DNA of 33,939 nt from Syntrophobacterales bacterium Delta_02 (GCA_001603955.1 LVAA01000004.1:1-33939), one strand, 5' to 3'; shown: positions 1 through 7,949, numbered from the stretch's first letter. A program made the numbers and translations. Notes: a model not told the origin generated them from the sequence alone.

Positions 1-623
1 ATGCAGAGGATGACGATGGCGCAGACGACGGTCGCTATGATGACCTGCCACTGGATCTTGGAGGTCTCGGCCTCGACGTCATCGACATAGATACCGGTGC
101 CGATGACCCAGTCCCACTGTTTGACAAGCTTCACGAATGTGACCTTTGGAACGGGTTTTGAGTTGCCTGCCTTGGGCCACATGTAGGAAACGAAGCCCTC
201 CCCTTTCTCCCTGGCGGTCTGGGACATCTCTCGGAAGAAGTACTTGCCTTCCGGGTCTTTCTCATTCGCCATGTCCTTCCCGTCAAGCTGGGTGTTTATA
301 GGATGCATGAGTATCTTGCCGGCGGTGTCCATAATGAAGAAGTACTCGTTGCCGGAGTAGCGGATGGCCTTGAGGTTCGCGATGCTGCGCTGTTTGGCCT
401 CGTCGAGCTTGAGTTCGCCCGACTTGACCTTTGCCTCATAGGAATTGATGATCGTGTAGGCGATATCCGTGTGATCGCTCAAGGCCGTCTTCTTCTCGCC
501 CATGAGTTTGTCTTTTACCATGGGGATAAAGTAGAGGACCATCCCGGCCAGGATGATCACGATGGTGAAGAGGGATATGCTCATCACCTTTGTTCCGATC
601 GACCAGTTGTTAAACCATTTCAT
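1..623 (-). CDS. Cache-domain membrane sensor, probably methyl-accepting chemotaxis protein (partial, N-terminal part)
   Basis: The reading frame opens with an ATG at 621-623, preceded by AAGGAGG with a 5-base gap, and runs off the left edge, so about 207 N-terminal residues are visible. The protein has a short cytoplasmic start (MKWFNNWSIGTK), a first membrane helix (about residues 13-33), an extracytoplasmic region of about 150 residues, and the beginning of a second membrane helix at the window edge. The extracytoplasmic region matches a single-Cache (sCache_2) pattern: YFFIMDTAGKILMHP in the middle and WVIGTGIYVDDV near its end. Such domains bind small ligands and signal through a HAMP and a chemoreceptor or kinase module. 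The output module lies outside the window, so chemoreceptor versus histidine kinase is undecided; chemoreceptor is the more common arrangement. Confidence 0.8.
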   Translation of the reverse strand, partial: MKWFNNWSIGTKVMSISLFTIVIILAGMVLYFIPMVKDKLMGEKKTALSDHTDIAYTIINSYEAKVKSGELKLDEAKQRSIANLKAIRYSGNEYFFIMDTAGKILMHPINTQLDGKDMANEKDPEGKYFFREMSQTAREKGEGFVSYMWPKAGNSKPVPKVTFVKLVKQWDWVIGTGIYVDDVEAETSKIQWQVIIATVVCAIVILC

Positions 624-759
624 AATAACCTCCTTGTATGGATGCAGGACTGTGCCGCTTCTGACCATGATGGATTGACTGAGCCCGCCGGCTATTCTTC
701 TGTGAGAGTGAATGCTCCAACATATCATCAGTTGTCGGCAACCGGGGAAGGGGGAATAT

Positions 760-774
760 ATCAGATTGTCTGAT
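760..774. promoter_or_regulatory. Small palindrome between divergent genes
   Basis: ATCAGA-TTG-TCTGAT is a perfect 6-bp inverted repeat in the 226-bp gap between the divergently transcribed Cache sensor and the DUF4126 gene. It could be an operator. It is followed by TTTTGCT on the plus strand, so a weak hairpin is also possible. No regulator is assigned. Confidence 0.3.
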
Positions 775-849
775 TTTGCTGTAAGAAAACTCCTACGGCG
801 GCGTATTCTTTTCTTGACCCCGGTGTCGGGGAAAGACGAAAATTAAGGT

Positions 850-1446
850 ATGGATCTAACGCGGGAACAGGTGGAGGTAGTATTCGCTGTCCTTACGGGC
901 ATCGGCCTTAGCGCGGCATGCGGGTTCAGGATCTTTCTGCCCCTTCTTGCCCTCAACCTGGCTTCCATGTACGGCCTGGTCGGCCTGGCGCCGGGGTTCG
1001 AATGGATCGCGGGATTCCAGGTCACCATAGCTTTCGGTGTCGCCGCCCTGCTCGAGATCGTCGCCTATTACATTCCCTGGCTTGACAACATCATGGATTC
1101 CATCGCCTCGCCGGTGAGCATCATCGCGGGTACGATCGCCACGGCATCGCTCGTAACGGACATCCCGCCTTCGCTGAAGTGGACCATATCGATCATCGCC
1201 GGGGGAGGGATAGCAGGCCTGCTTCAGGGCGCGACGGTCGCCCTGCGCGCGAAGTCCACCATTTTCACTGCCGGGCTCGGGAATTTCCTGGTCGCCAGCT
1301 TCGAACTCCTGGCGTCCGCCATAGTGGCTTTCATATCACTCATCCTCCCCATCGCTGCCTTCATCCTGGCACTGCTCCTCATCACCTACCTGCTGATCAT
1401 GGCAAGACGGGTGCACAGGAGAAAGAAGAGGGGAGAAGAAAGTTAG
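850..1446 (+). CDS. DUF4126 family integral membrane protein
   Basis: A 198-residue protein that is almost entirely hydrophobic, with about five to six predicted membrane helices and a basic C-terminal tail (ARRVHRRKKRGEES). The N-terminal GLSAACGFRIFLPLL motif, the central YYIPWLDNIMDSIASP stretch and the glycine-rich SIIAGGGIAGLLQGATVALR segment are characteristic of DUF4126, a family of unknown function. The ATG at 850 has AAGG just upstream; a five-base-pair GC hairpin (818-831) lies right before it. The gene stands alone and converges on recQ. The stop codon is followed within four bases by copies of a 9-bp repeat. Confidence 0.8.
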   Translation: MDLTREQVEVVFAVLTGIGLSAACGFRIFLPLLALNLASMYGLVGLAPGFEWIAGFQVTIAFGVAALLEIVAYYIPWLDNIMDSIASPVSIIAGTIATASLVTDIPPSLKWTISIIAGGGIAGLLQGATVALRAKSTIFTAGLGNFLVASFELLASAIVAFISLILPIAAFILALLLITYLLIMARRVHRRKKRGEES

Positions 1447-1449
1447 AAT

Positions 1450-1476
1450 CGCTTGAACCGCTTGAACAGCTTGGCG
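1450..1476. repeat. Nonamer tandem repeat, three units
   Basis: Units CGCTTGAAC, CGCTTGAAC and AGCTTGGCG begin three bases after the DUF4126 stop. The unit is the reverse complement of GTTCAAGCG, the same family as the arrays at 1757, 3856, 15279 and 27270. Confidence 0.75.
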
Positions 1477-1515
1477 GGTTGTTGACAAAGTTGTTTCTGA
1501 GTCCGGTTGATCTTC

Positions 1516-1687
1516 TTTCGTCATCCCGGCGAAGGCCGGGATCCAGGAAGGATTTCTTGTAGCAGAAAGCACGCAAAGGACAATGCCTGAAGAGTACGAT
1601 ACGAAAGGTCTTGCCGGACCTTTTGCTGTCCAGTGATCATTTACTATGAGTTTTTTCTGGTTCCCGGCCTTCGCCGGGATGACGAAA
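1516..1687. repeat. Long inverted-repeat element between convergent genes
   Basis: The segments 1516-1547 and 1657-1687 are near-perfect inverted copies of about 31 bp, with core TCATCCCGGCGAAGGCCGGG. They enclose about 110 bp that contains a further hairpin, AAAGGTC-TTGCCG-GACCTTT (1604-1623). The core matches the widespread 'CCGGCGAAGGCCGG' class of bacterial dispersed palindromes. A third, single copy lies at about 3814-3846. The element fills most of the 321-bp gap between DUF4126 and recQ; I see no gene there. It may act as a bidirectional terminator or be a MITE-like unit. Confidence 0.75.
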
Positions 1688-1756
1688 AAAGCGGACCTTA
1701 TCAAGGGGCTGTCAGGCGATTCAAATCATCCCCCCACCTATTTCCACCCTTCTTCC

Positions 1757-1783
1757 GTTCCAACGGTTCAAACGGTTTTAACC
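1757..1783. repeat. Nonamer tandem repeat overlapping the recQ 3' end
   Basis: Units GTTCCAACG, GTTCAAACG and GTTTTAACC. The recQ stop codon (1768-1770, minus strand) and its last codons lie inside the array, so the final residues of RecQ (MVKTV) are encoded by repeat sequence. Confidence 0.75.
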
Positions 1784-3633
1784 ATTTCCTCTCTATGCTT
1801 TCTTATTTCTTCGAGAAAGATCTCCCCGTACTTCTCCAGTTTTGCCTGGCCGATGCCGGAGATGGTCAGCAGTTCTTCCGGCGTTTGAGGGAGGCGCGTT
1901 GCCATCTCGCGAAGGGTACTGTCGTGAAAGACCGTGTAGGCAGGGAGTGAAGAGTTTCTTGCGAGCTCGCCCCGCAGCGAACGAAGGCGCTGCCAGAGGA
2001 TGGGGTCGAAGTTGAAGTGCTCGCGATCCTCCCCGGTTTGTGCGCCGGGGCTGCCCTTCAAAGATCTTGCCGCCGCCTTCTTTCTGGCGGGTGCGGGGTC
2101 CTTGCGGAGCTCGAACATCTCCTCTCCCCTGAGGACAGGATGGCATCTGCCCGAGAGCTTGAGGCCGCCCTTCTTTTCCATATCCACCTTCATAAGACCC
2201 CCCGCAACGAGTTGCCTGTATACAGACCTCCATTCGTGTTCGGAGAGTTCCTTGCCGATTCCGTAGGTGGAGACCCTGTCGTGGCCGAAGGAGCGGATCC
2301 TCGCCGTGTCCCTGCCGAGAAGGACGTCTATGAGATGATTTGTGCCGAACCTTTGCCCGGTCCTGTACGCGCAGGAAAGGGCCTTTTGGGCGATCACGGT
2401 GCCGTCCACGATCTCCACGTTCCCAAGGCATGTGTCACAGTTGCCGCATGGCTCGGGGAGGGACTCTCCGAAGTACCCGAGGAGCACCTGGCGCCGGCAT
2501 CGGGCGGTCTCCGAGTAGCCGAGCATCGCCTCCATCTTCCGGTACTGAATGGTCTTGAAATGTTCGTCTCCCGGCGATCCGTCCAACATCTGGCGAAGCA
2601 TCACGACATCGGCGAGGCTGTATATCATCCATGCGTCCGCCGGCTCCCCGTCGCGCCCCGCGCGGCCCGTTTCCTGATAGTAGCCCTCGAGGGTCCTGGG
2701 AAGGTTCAGGTGGGCGACGAATCGGATGTCGGGCTTGTTGATGCCCATGCCAAAGGCTATGGTCGCCACCATGATGGTCCCTTCACCTTCGAGAAAGGCC
2801 CGTTGGTGCCTGAGGCGGACGTCGCGTTCGAGGCCAGCGTGGTAGGGCAGGGCGGGGAAACCTTTCTCCTGGAGGACGAGGGCGATCTCATCCGTTTTTT
2901 TCCTCGTCATGCAGTAGACTATGCCGGACTCGCCGGGGTGTTCGGAATTGATGAAGTTGAGAAGCTGGTCCTTTTCCCTGTCCTTGATCTCCACCCTGTA
3001 GTGTATGTTGGGCCTGTCGAAGCTCGTGATGAAGTGTCTCGCCTTCGCCAGGTGCAGCTTTTCGACTATCTCCTGTCTCGTGGTCTCATCGGCCGTCGCC
3101 GTCAGCGCTACCCGGGGCACGCCGGGGAACATCTGCGCAAGGACGCCCAGTTCCAGGTATTCCGGGCGAAAGTCGTGTCCCCACTGAGATACACAGTGGG
3201 CCTCGTCTATCGCAAAGAGACCTATATTCATCCTGCCGAGGAGGGCCATGAAACCCTCCGTAACAAGCCTCTCGGGTGCCACGTAGAGGAGATCGAGTCC
3301 GCCTTCCGTGGCGATCTTCTCGATGGACCGTGCCTGTCGCGCCTCGAGGGTGGAATTCAGGAAACCCGCCTTTATGCCCAGTTCGCGGACCGCGTCCACC
3401 TGGTCCTGCATGAGCGCGATAAGGGGTGAGACCACGACACACACCCCCTGCCGGATAAGCGCGGGGACCTGGTAGCACAACGATTTTCCGCTGCCTGTGG
3501 GCATGAGGACAAAGGCGTCCCCTCCGCCGACAAGATGATCAATGACCTCTTCCTGGTACGTGCGAAACGAAGTATACCCGAAATACCTCTTCAAAACCTC
3601 CCGCGGCGACATGCGTGTACCTGCAGCTTCCAT
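1768..3633 (-). CDS. recQ: ATP-dependent DNA helicase RecQ
   Basis: A 621-residue 3'-5' superfamily 2 DNA helicase acting in recombinational repair and restart of stalled forks. Visible in order: the RecQ-type Q/aromatic N-terminus ([15 protein letters not shown]), Walker A MPTGSGKS (44-51), the DEAH box with the RecQ-specific aromatic loop ([20 protein letters not shown], about 140-159), motif TATAD, motifs V and VI ([14 protein letters not shown] and [10 protein letters not shown]), and the zinc-binding cysteines of the RQC region (C-R-R-Q ... CGNCDTC). After the winged helix comes a single C-terminal HRDC domain with the sequence [16 protein letters not shown]. Length is normal for bacterial RecQ. 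The ATG at 3631-3633 has AGGG upstream; a second ATG seven codons in (MSPREV) has no better ribosome site. Confidence 0.96.
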   Translation of the reverse strand: MEAAGTRMSPREVLKRYFGYTSFRTYQEEVIDHLVGGGDAFVLMPTGSGKSLCYQVPALIRQGVCVVVSPLIALMQDQVDAVRELGIKAGFLNSTLEARQARSIEKIATEGGLDLLYVAPERLVTEGFMALLGRMNIGLFAIDEAHCVSQWGHDFRPEYLELGVLAQMFPGVPRVALTATADETTRQEIVEKLHLAKARHFITSFDRPNIHYRVEIKDREKDQLLNFINSEHPGESGIVYCMTRKKTDEIALVLQEKGFPALPYHAGLERDVRLRHQRAFLEGEGTIMVATIAFGMGINKPDIRFVAHLNLPRTLEGYYQETGRAGRDGEPADAWMIYSLADVVMLRQMLDGSPGDEHFKTIQYRKMEAMLGYSETARCRRQVLLGYFGESLPEPCGNCDTCLGNVEIVDGTVIAQKALSCAYRTGQRFGTNHLIDVLLGRDTARIRSFGHDRVSTYGIGKELSEHEWRSVYRQLVAGGLMKVDMEKKGGLKLSGRCHPVLRGEEMFELRKDPAPARKKAAARSLKGSPGAQTGEDREHFNFDPILWQRLRSLRGELARNSSLPAYTVFHDSTLREMATRLPQTPEELLTISGIGQAKLEKYGEIFLEEIRKHREEMVKTV

Positions 3634-3813
3634 AAAGAACCCTCGCTCAACGTGATATGCCCGCCACCATATTACCCCAACGGGCCGCTTAAAACCACAC
3701 CGGAGATATATTACTTTTTGCGGGAAAAAAAAGAGAGGGGAAGAGAACGACGATTACGGAAAATGTCACCCGGCGCAAGACCGGAACCCAGGCCTTCCCT
3801 GCTTCCACACCCC

Positions 3814-3846
3814 TCCTGGATTCCGGCCTTCGCCGAAATGACGAAA
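3814..3846. repeat. Solitary copy of the dispersed CCGGCCTTCGCCG palindrome
   Basis: TGGATTCCGGCCTTCGCCG followed by AAATGACGAAAAC resembles the right arm of the inverted element at 1657-1687, with a few substitutions. It lies in the gap between recQ and the superoxide dismutase 3' end. Apart from this and the nonamer array, nothing was recognised in 3634-3932. Confidence 0.6.
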
Positions 3847-3855
3847 ACGAAAAAC

Positions 3856-3927
3856 GTTCAAGCGGTTCCAATGGTTCCAACGGCTCTAACGGCTCTAACG
3901 GCTCAAGCGGCTCAAGCGGCTCAAGCC
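3856..3927. repeat. Nonamer tandem array, eight units
   Basis: Eight consecutive 9-bp units: GTTCAAGCG, GTTCCAATG, GTTCCAACG, GCTCTAACG twice, GCTCAAGCG twice and GCTCAAGCC. The array ends five bases before the stop codon of the superoxide dismutase gene. Adjacent units are the most alike, which points to local duplication by slippage. Read on the minus strand it would encode a Leu-Glu-Pro repeat, but no gene uses that frame. Confidence 0.9.
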
Positions 3928-3932
3928 GTCTT

Positions 3933-4547
3933 TCAGAGTACTTCCTCCAGGCTCTTGCCCACGGCTCCCCAGTTGATGACGTTCCAGTAAGCCTCGACGA
4001 ACTTTGCCCTGTCGTTCTTGTAGTCGAGGTAATAGGCGTGTTCCCAGACGTCGAGGGCCATGAGGATCCGGAACATGGGATAAATGTGCACGTTGTGTTT
4101 CTCAACCTGCATGATGAGAGGCCTGTTCGTCAGCTTGCAGAAGGTGAGCGTGGCCCATCCCGATCCTTCCACGCTCGCGGCGGCCTGCGAAAAGACCTTC
4201 TTGAAGCGGTCGAAGGAGCCGTACTCCCTGTCGATGAGCTCGGCGAGGGCCCCTGTCGGTTTGCCTCCGCCGCCCTTGCCCGCGGGGGCCAGGTTTTCCC
4301 AGAAGATGTAATGGAGGAGATGCCCCCCGATGTGAAAGGAGAGTTCCTTGTAGGTCGCCTTCGTGTCGAAATCCGCGTTGTCGGTCCTGGCCTTGTCAAG
4401 CCTCTGGAGGATGCCGTTGGCCCCGTTCACATATGCCGCGTGGTGCTTGTCGTGATGCAGCGTGAGAAGCTCTTTGGATATGTATGGCGCAAGCGCGTCA
4501 TAGCTATAGGGGAGATCAGGTAAAGCGTAGAGTTTCTGTGCTTCCAT
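3933..4547 (-). CDS. Superoxide dismutase, Fe/Mn type
   Basis: A 204-residue cytoplasmic enzyme converting superoxide to oxygen and hydrogen peroxide. All four metal ligands of the Fe/Mn family can be placed by alignment to E. coli SodB: His31 (in LHHDKHH), His79 (in HLLHYIFW), and Asp166 and His170 (in LDVWEHAYY). The alpha-hairpin N-terminal domain (residues 10-88) and the alpha/beta C-terminal domain (from about 97) are complete. The [15 protein letters not shown] segment and the glycine-rich linker [10 protein letters not shown] look more like archaeal and anaerobe enzymes than enterobacterial SodB. Metal preference cannot be fixed from sequence. The start has a strong AAGGAGG seven bases upstream. 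For an anaerobe this enzyme is oxygen-stress protection. Confidence 0.95.
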   Translation of the reverse strand: MEAQKLYALPDLPYSYDALAPYISKELLTLHHDKHHAAYVNGANGILQRLDKARTDNADFDTKATYKELSFHIGGHLLHYIFWENLAPAGKGGGGKPTGALAELIDREYGSFDRFKKVFSQAAASVEGSGWATLTFCKLTNRPLIMQVEKHNVHIYPMFRILMALDVWEHAYYLDYKNDRAKFVEAYWNVINWGAVGKSLEEVL

Positions 4548-4688
4548 CTCGTTACCTCCTTCTCATTGATATTGCGGGCTTACTTGTTCGTTCCTGTCTT
4601 GAGTGGAGCCGGCCACATATACCAATTGTAGCACGTAATTTGCCGGCAGGGCATGCGATGGAGAGTCTCTCCTTTGTGCGGCCTTGTC

Positions 4689-4913
4689 CTACAGGGAGTT
4701 TGCATCTTTTCTTGAGAACATCTGACACTCCATCCCGGAGCTTGAGAAGACCTCACGGGATGGGATGACCCGGGACTTGAACCCCATCGCCCTGCACCCG
4801 TAAGGGAACGATCTTTCATGCGTGATATAGAAATGAATGCACAAATGACACCTGACAGCCCCCGCCTCACCCCGCTGCCCCGTATGAGAGATTGCCTTCT
4901 CTTTCATAATCAT
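4689..4913 (-). CDS. Small Cys-rich conserved protein, putative zinc-binding
   Basis: About 74 residues. The pattern CHLC-x2-F-x2-T-x5-P-x-GC, then GFKS-x3-PS-x-VF-x2-SG-x-EC-x-MF, is one I recognise from short proteins annotated inconsistently in delta- and epsilonproteobacteria (often carried over as 'uracil-DNA glycosylase', which a protein this short cannot be). Four cysteines (CxxC plus two singles) suggest one metal site. Starts are ambiguous: ATG at 4911-4913 or 4905-4907, or TTG at 4920-4922; none has a strong ribosome site. It lies upstream of the superoxide dismutase gene on the same strand, about 140 bp away. Function unknown. Confidence 0.55.
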   Translation of the reverse strand: MIMKEKAISHTGQRGEAGAVRCHLCIHFYITHERSFPYGCRAMGFKSRVIPSREVFSSSGMECQMFSRKDANSL

Positions 4914-4982
4914 CCGTTTCAAAGATTGTGATAATATGCGCTGGTCAGTGTCGACAGCCGGCTGATCTTCAGGGTCTTTGTT

Positions 4983-5020
4983 CTGAAACCTGAAACCTGA
5001 AACCTGAAACCTGAAACCTG
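4983..5020. repeat. Heptamer tandem array (CTGAAAC), 5.4 units
   Basis: Five exact copies of CTGAAAC plus CTG. The array ends three bases before the stop codon of the lipoprotein gene. It is the purest member of a 7-bp repeat family also seen at 5713, 13877/13995, 15230/15343, 16469/16555 and 17922. Confidence 0.9.
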
Positions 5021-5023
5021 CCT

Positions 5024-5554
5024 CTACCGCTGTGCGCTCTGAAGGGAGTTTATCCTGCGGTCTATGTCCCTTTCCTTCCCGTCGAGGTCGTTGCTCCTGG
5101 CCTGGAACTGTGCTTGCTGACTGGAGAACCTGGTCTTCAGGTCCTCGAGGCGTTCGTTGAAATACCTGACGTCATCGTTGAACCTGCCCATCTCTTTCGC
5201 GCAGTACTGGGGGTTTTTGCCGTACTTTTCTCCCGAGCAGTCCTCGTAAAGGTCCGCCTGCTGCATGTCGAGCCGTTTTCTGAGCCGGTCCAGGGGTTTG
5301 AAGTATTCGGCGTGAAAGTTGCTTCGTTCCTGGAAGAGCTTGAGGCGGGCGGACCTGATCTCGTCCTTCTCCTGCTTCAGCCTGGACAATTCTCCCGACG
5401 GCTGCGGCACGGCGGGTTCGGCGGACTTCCGTTGAGCCGCCGTCTCGCACGCAGACATGAGGAGGCACAGAAGCGCCAGGAGGACAGGGCATGCCAGACG
5501 GCAGATCTGCGGCCACGATCCTCTTGCAGCCTTGTCAATCCGGAATAGTCTCAT
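5024..5554 (-). CDS. Putative coiled-coil lipoprotein
   Basis: 176 residues with a lipoprotein signal peptide: a basic start, a hydrophobic stretch LACPVLLALLCLL and the lipobox LMSAC, which places the lipidated cysteine at about residue 35. The mature part is highly charged and mostly helical, with heptad-like stretches (SGELSRLKQEKDEIRSARLK, and DDVRYFNERLEDLKTRFSSQ). It contains two further cysteines (DCSGEKYGKNPQYC) that could form a disulfide in the periplasm. The ATG has GAGGAGG seven bases upstream. No family recognised; it is probably a periplasmic, membrane-anchored structural or accessory protein. Confidence 0.75.
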   Translation of the reverse strand: MRLFRIDKAARGSWPQICRLACPVLLALLCLLMSACETAAQRKSAEPAVPQPSGELSRLKQEKDEIRSARLKLFQERSNFHAEYFKPLDRLRKRLDMQQADLYEDCSGEKYGKNPQYCAKEMGRFNDDVRYFNERLEDLKTRFSSQQAQFQARSNDLDGKERDIDRRINSLQSAQR

Positions 5555-5712
5555 ATGTATGCCTCCTCGATGGTGTTCCGGCCGGAAGAAATCATCCTGT
5601 TGTATTTTCCTATAGCCCGCGGGTTTATTGCAAGAAGATAATAAGACCCATGGGTTTGGGGTTGCAACTGCTTGTCCTGGTAAACTATCGTGTGATAGGG
5701 TGTCAAGGAACA

Positions 5713-5747
5713 GGTTATGGGTTATGGGTTATGGGTGATAGGTGATA
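5713..5747. repeat. Heptamer tandem array (GGTTATG / GGTGATA)
   Basis: Three units of GGTTATG followed by two of GGTGATA, in the 253-bp gap before the acetoacetate-decarboxylase-family gene. The same unit types occur at 15230-15257 and, inverted, at 15343-15370. Confidence 0.85.
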
Positions 5748-5807
5748 GTGGGCGAGGGTATTGGCCCGCACGGACAACAGGCAAATAAAACGAAAGGGAG
5801 GTTTGTT

Positions 5808-6617
5808 ATGGGGACAGGTGAAGGTTTTTCGTTGAAAGGGTATTCGCTGCCGATGAGCCCGCGGGGAAGGGCCGCCATAATTGACCCTCCGCCGTGGCAT
5901 TACGGGGGAGACGTGCTGCACCTCACGTTCAGGGCGGACCCGAAGAAGATGCGCGAACTTGTGCCGCCGCCGCTCATGCCGGGGCCGAATCCGGGGGAAG
6001 GTGTCCTGTGGTTCACCGAATGGGTCTCCGCGAGCGAGGCGAACCCGGACCTCAGCTTCGTGAACCCCGAAAGGTCCCAGTACAAGGAATGCATCGTCAT
6101 GGTGAGCTGTCAGTTCCAGGGTGTGCCGGGGTACTTCGTTTCCTACATATGGGTGGATAACGACTTTACCCTGGTGAGAGGGCTCTTCCAGGGGTTCCCC
6201 AAGAAGCTGGGCGACGTGTACATCACCAGGCTCCACGACCTCACGCCGAAGGTGGGAGGAAAGAAGGCGGGTGCCAGGGTGAAAGGCGTCTGTGTCTCGG
6301 GCGCACAGCGCATAGTGGAGGGATCAATGGAGTTTGAGAGACAGGCGCAGCCGTCGGACGTTCCTCCGGTGAAGTTCTACCTTATGCGTCTTTTCCCCGG
6401 TATCGAGGACATCACGAGGCCCGATATACACGAGATAGCCTCAAGCAGGGTGGTGGACCCCAGGGTGGCCGATGTGTGGGTCGGAAAAGGGGAGGCGAAG
6501 TTCCATGCCTCCGAGTTCGAGGAGGTGGCTGACCTCGGGCCAGTGGAGGTCACGAAGGCCTTTTATTACAGCCTGGGTATCACCATAACGGGCGGCGAGG
6601 TCCTGCACAGGTTTTGA
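5808..6617 (+). CDS. Acetoacetate decarboxylase family protein
   Basis: 269 residues from the ATG at 5808, which has GGGAGG six bases upstream; an in-frame start at 5742 lies inside a repeat and lacks a ribosome site. The fold is that of acetoacetate decarboxylase (ADC): DPPPWHYGGDVLHLTFRADP near the N-terminus, a central YIWVDNDFTLVRG strand, and the lysine pair in GFPKKLG (Lys132-Lys133) that aligns with the Schiff-base lysine and its neighbour in clostridial ADC (YPKKLG). The glutamate five residues before the proline in clostridial ADC is a leucine here. A true decarboxylase, or an aldolase/dehydratase of the wider ADC-like superfamily, are both possible. It is transcribed alone or together with the YbaK-type gene downstream. 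Confidence 0.8.
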   Translation: MGTGEGFSLKGYSLPMSPRGRAAIIDPPPWHYGGDVLHLTFRADPKKMRELVPPPLMPGPNPGEGVLWFTEWVSASEANPDLSFVNPERSQYKECIVMVSCQFQGVPGYFVSYIWVDNDFTLVRGLFQGFPKKLGDVYITRLHDLTPKVGGKKAGARVKGVCVSGAQRIVEGSMEFERQAQPSDVPPVKFYLMRLFPGIEDITRPDIHEIASSRVVDPRVADVWVGKGEAKFHASEFEEVADLGPVEVTKAFYYSLGITITGGEVLHRF

Positions 6618-6742
6618 GACACCGGCATGGCTTCTAGTGCCTGACAGGTCGGGCAGTTCCCGGGGGGTGTTGTTCGTAAAATAGCGGGTTGGGTGTATAC
6701 TATATAGACAGGGAATACATCCCAGCCGCCAGGAGGTTGGCC

Positions 6743-7216
6743 ATGCCGGTGCGAAAATTAAAGGAATTCCTCAACGGGAACAATGTAAAATATGTCACCA
6801 TCGCTCATTCTCAGGCCTTTACGTCCCAGGAGATAGCAGCCTCCGCGCATATCCCGGGAAGGGAACTGGCCAAGACGGTGATGATCAAGGTGGACGGAAA
6901 GATGGCGATGGCGGTCATCCCGGCGTCGCACAAGGTGGATTTCGGTCTCCTCAAGGGAGTGACGGGGGGGCAGAAGGTCGAATTGGCGACTGAGGACGAG
7001 TTCAGGTACAAATTCCCCGAGTGCGAGATCGGCGCCATGCCTCCTTTCGGAAATCTCTACGGGATGGATGTCTTCGTGGCCGAGGAACTCGCGGAAGACG
7101 AGACCATCGCCTTCAACGCGGGCTCTCACACAGAGCTCATAAAGCTCGCCTATACCGATTTCTATCGCCTGGTCACCCCGAAGATCGGGAGGTTTACCTC
7201 AAAGGGAAGCCTCTGA
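6743..7216 (+). CDS. YbaK/EbsC family aminoacyl-tRNA deacylase-like protein
   Basis: 157 residues. The start at 6743 is set by AGGAGG six bases upstream; an in-frame upstream start at 6689 would add 18 residues without a ribosome site. The YbaK fold is recognisable: an N-terminal HSQAFTSQEIAASAHIPGRELAKTVMIK block with the conserved lysine, AVIPASHKVDFGLL, the GAMPPFGNLYGMDVFVAEEL block and the C-terminal FNAGSHTELIKLAYTDFYRLVTP. Members hydrolyse mischarged tRNAs (for example Cys-tRNA-Pro or Ala-tRNA-Pro) in the cytoplasm. Substrate specificity is not readable here. It lies 125 bp after the ADC-family gene, same strand, and converges on the small exported protein with a 26-bp gap. Confidence 0.88.
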   Translation: MPVRKLKEFLNGNNVKYVTIAHSQAFTSQEIAASAHIPGRELAKTVMIKVDGKMAMAVIPASHKVDFGLLKGVTGGQKVELATEDEFRYKFPECEIGAMPPFGNLYGMDVFVAEELAEDETIAFNAGSHTELIKLAYTDFYRLVTPKIGRFTSKGSL

Positions 7217-7242
7217 AGGGTCTGATCCGGAATACCCCTTTC

Positions 7243-7548
7243 TTACCGGTATTTCCCCGGGCTTCCGGGCGGTGCTGGCTTGGACGACCTCTTGCCCTTA
7301 CCCGACGATGGGGTTACGAGTTCCAGTTTGCCCGCACGTATCAGGTTCTGAACATTCGGCGAAGAAAGATCGGCATCGGTCACGTTGGCCGTCGCTCCGG
7401 CAGCGACGTTGATTGTTCTTCCCCCGGAAAGGGAGACCGCAAGTCTCTGCTTGGTCTTGTTCTTGATCGTGGCCGCGTCGGCAAGGAGCGCTAACCCGAA
7501 CATGCCGGCGAGAACCATCACCAGGCAGAAACATGCCTTTTTCGTCAT
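7243..7548 (-). CDS. Small exported protein of unknown function
   Basis: 101 residues from the ATG at 7546-7548, chosen because GGAGG lies just upstream; the frame stays open further upstream to 7707 without a comparable site. A clear signal peptide (MTKKACFCLVMVLAGMFGLALLADA, cleavage probably after ADA) is followed by a compact domain of about 50 residues rich in beta-prone sequence (TIKNKTKQRLAVSLSGGRTI, NVAAGATANVTDADLSSPNV). A Ser/Lys/Pro/Gly-rich tail closes it. No known family recognised. Likely periplasmic or surface-located. Confidence 0.6.
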   Translation of the reverse strand: MTKKACFCLVMVLAGMFGLALLADAATIKNKTKQRLAVSLSGGRTINVAAGATANVTDADLSSPNVQNLIRAGKLELVTPSSGKGKRSSKPAPPGSPGKYR

Positions 7549-7949
7549 CTCTCCCTCCTTAGTGTCTTGCCTTTCGTTCGTCATGATCTTTTCGATCTTT
7601 TCCGTGTCGAGGGCTTGGACGATGTGTTGCTTCTTTCTCAGGATGCCTGATCCCTCAAAGGCATTGGGAACGAGCGGGACAGATACCCGGACAGGCAGAC
7701 CGTCCATGTCTTGCGCCCTCTATCGTCTCCATCTTCCGTTGTGTGATCGACCAGGGATCCATTATACATTTCTTTTCTATCTTTCACAAATGCAAGGCCG
7801 CTAACCCTGCTAAAGGATCAACGGATCGGTTCGGGGTGCACACGTGCCTTTTGTTGTTTGCCGGGAGCGGTGTCTGAAGGGCCCGAAGGGTGTCGGGAAT
7901 GCCCCCAATCCCGGGATTTACTCCATGGTGATGCTATGCTAGGATGATT
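7549..7949. other. Intergenic region with no gene recognised
   Basis: About 400 bp between the divergent exported-protein and acyl-CoA synthetase genes. The open frame on the minus strand up to 7707 lacks coding character and a ribosome site. A small hairpin CCCGA-N6-TCGGG (7882-7897) is the only structure seen; no convincing promoter was identified. Confidence 0.5.

Noticed and set aside
985..1010. GGGTTCGAATGG, similar to a tRNA T-loop
   Set aside because: Lies inside the DUF4126 coding sequence; no acceptor, D or anticodon arms can be built around it.
2017..3429. Long open frame on the plus strand opposite recQ (and similar long frames opposite glnN, dnaE2 and the acyl-CoA synthetase gene)
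   Set aside because: Antisense shadows caused by GC-rich codon use; the opposite strand carries complete conserved families.
3689..4105. Minus-strand frame with a striking Leu-Glu-Pro repeat
   Set aside because: It is the translation of the 9-bp DNA repeat read into the superoxide dismutase gene in the wrong frame.
4983..5020. Tandem repeats considered as a CRISPR array
   Set aside because: Units are 7 bp with no spacers and no cas genes nearby.
7229..7256. Imperfect hairpin AATACC...GGTATT between convergent genes
   Set aside because: Weak stem overlapping the coding end of the small exported protein; no T run.
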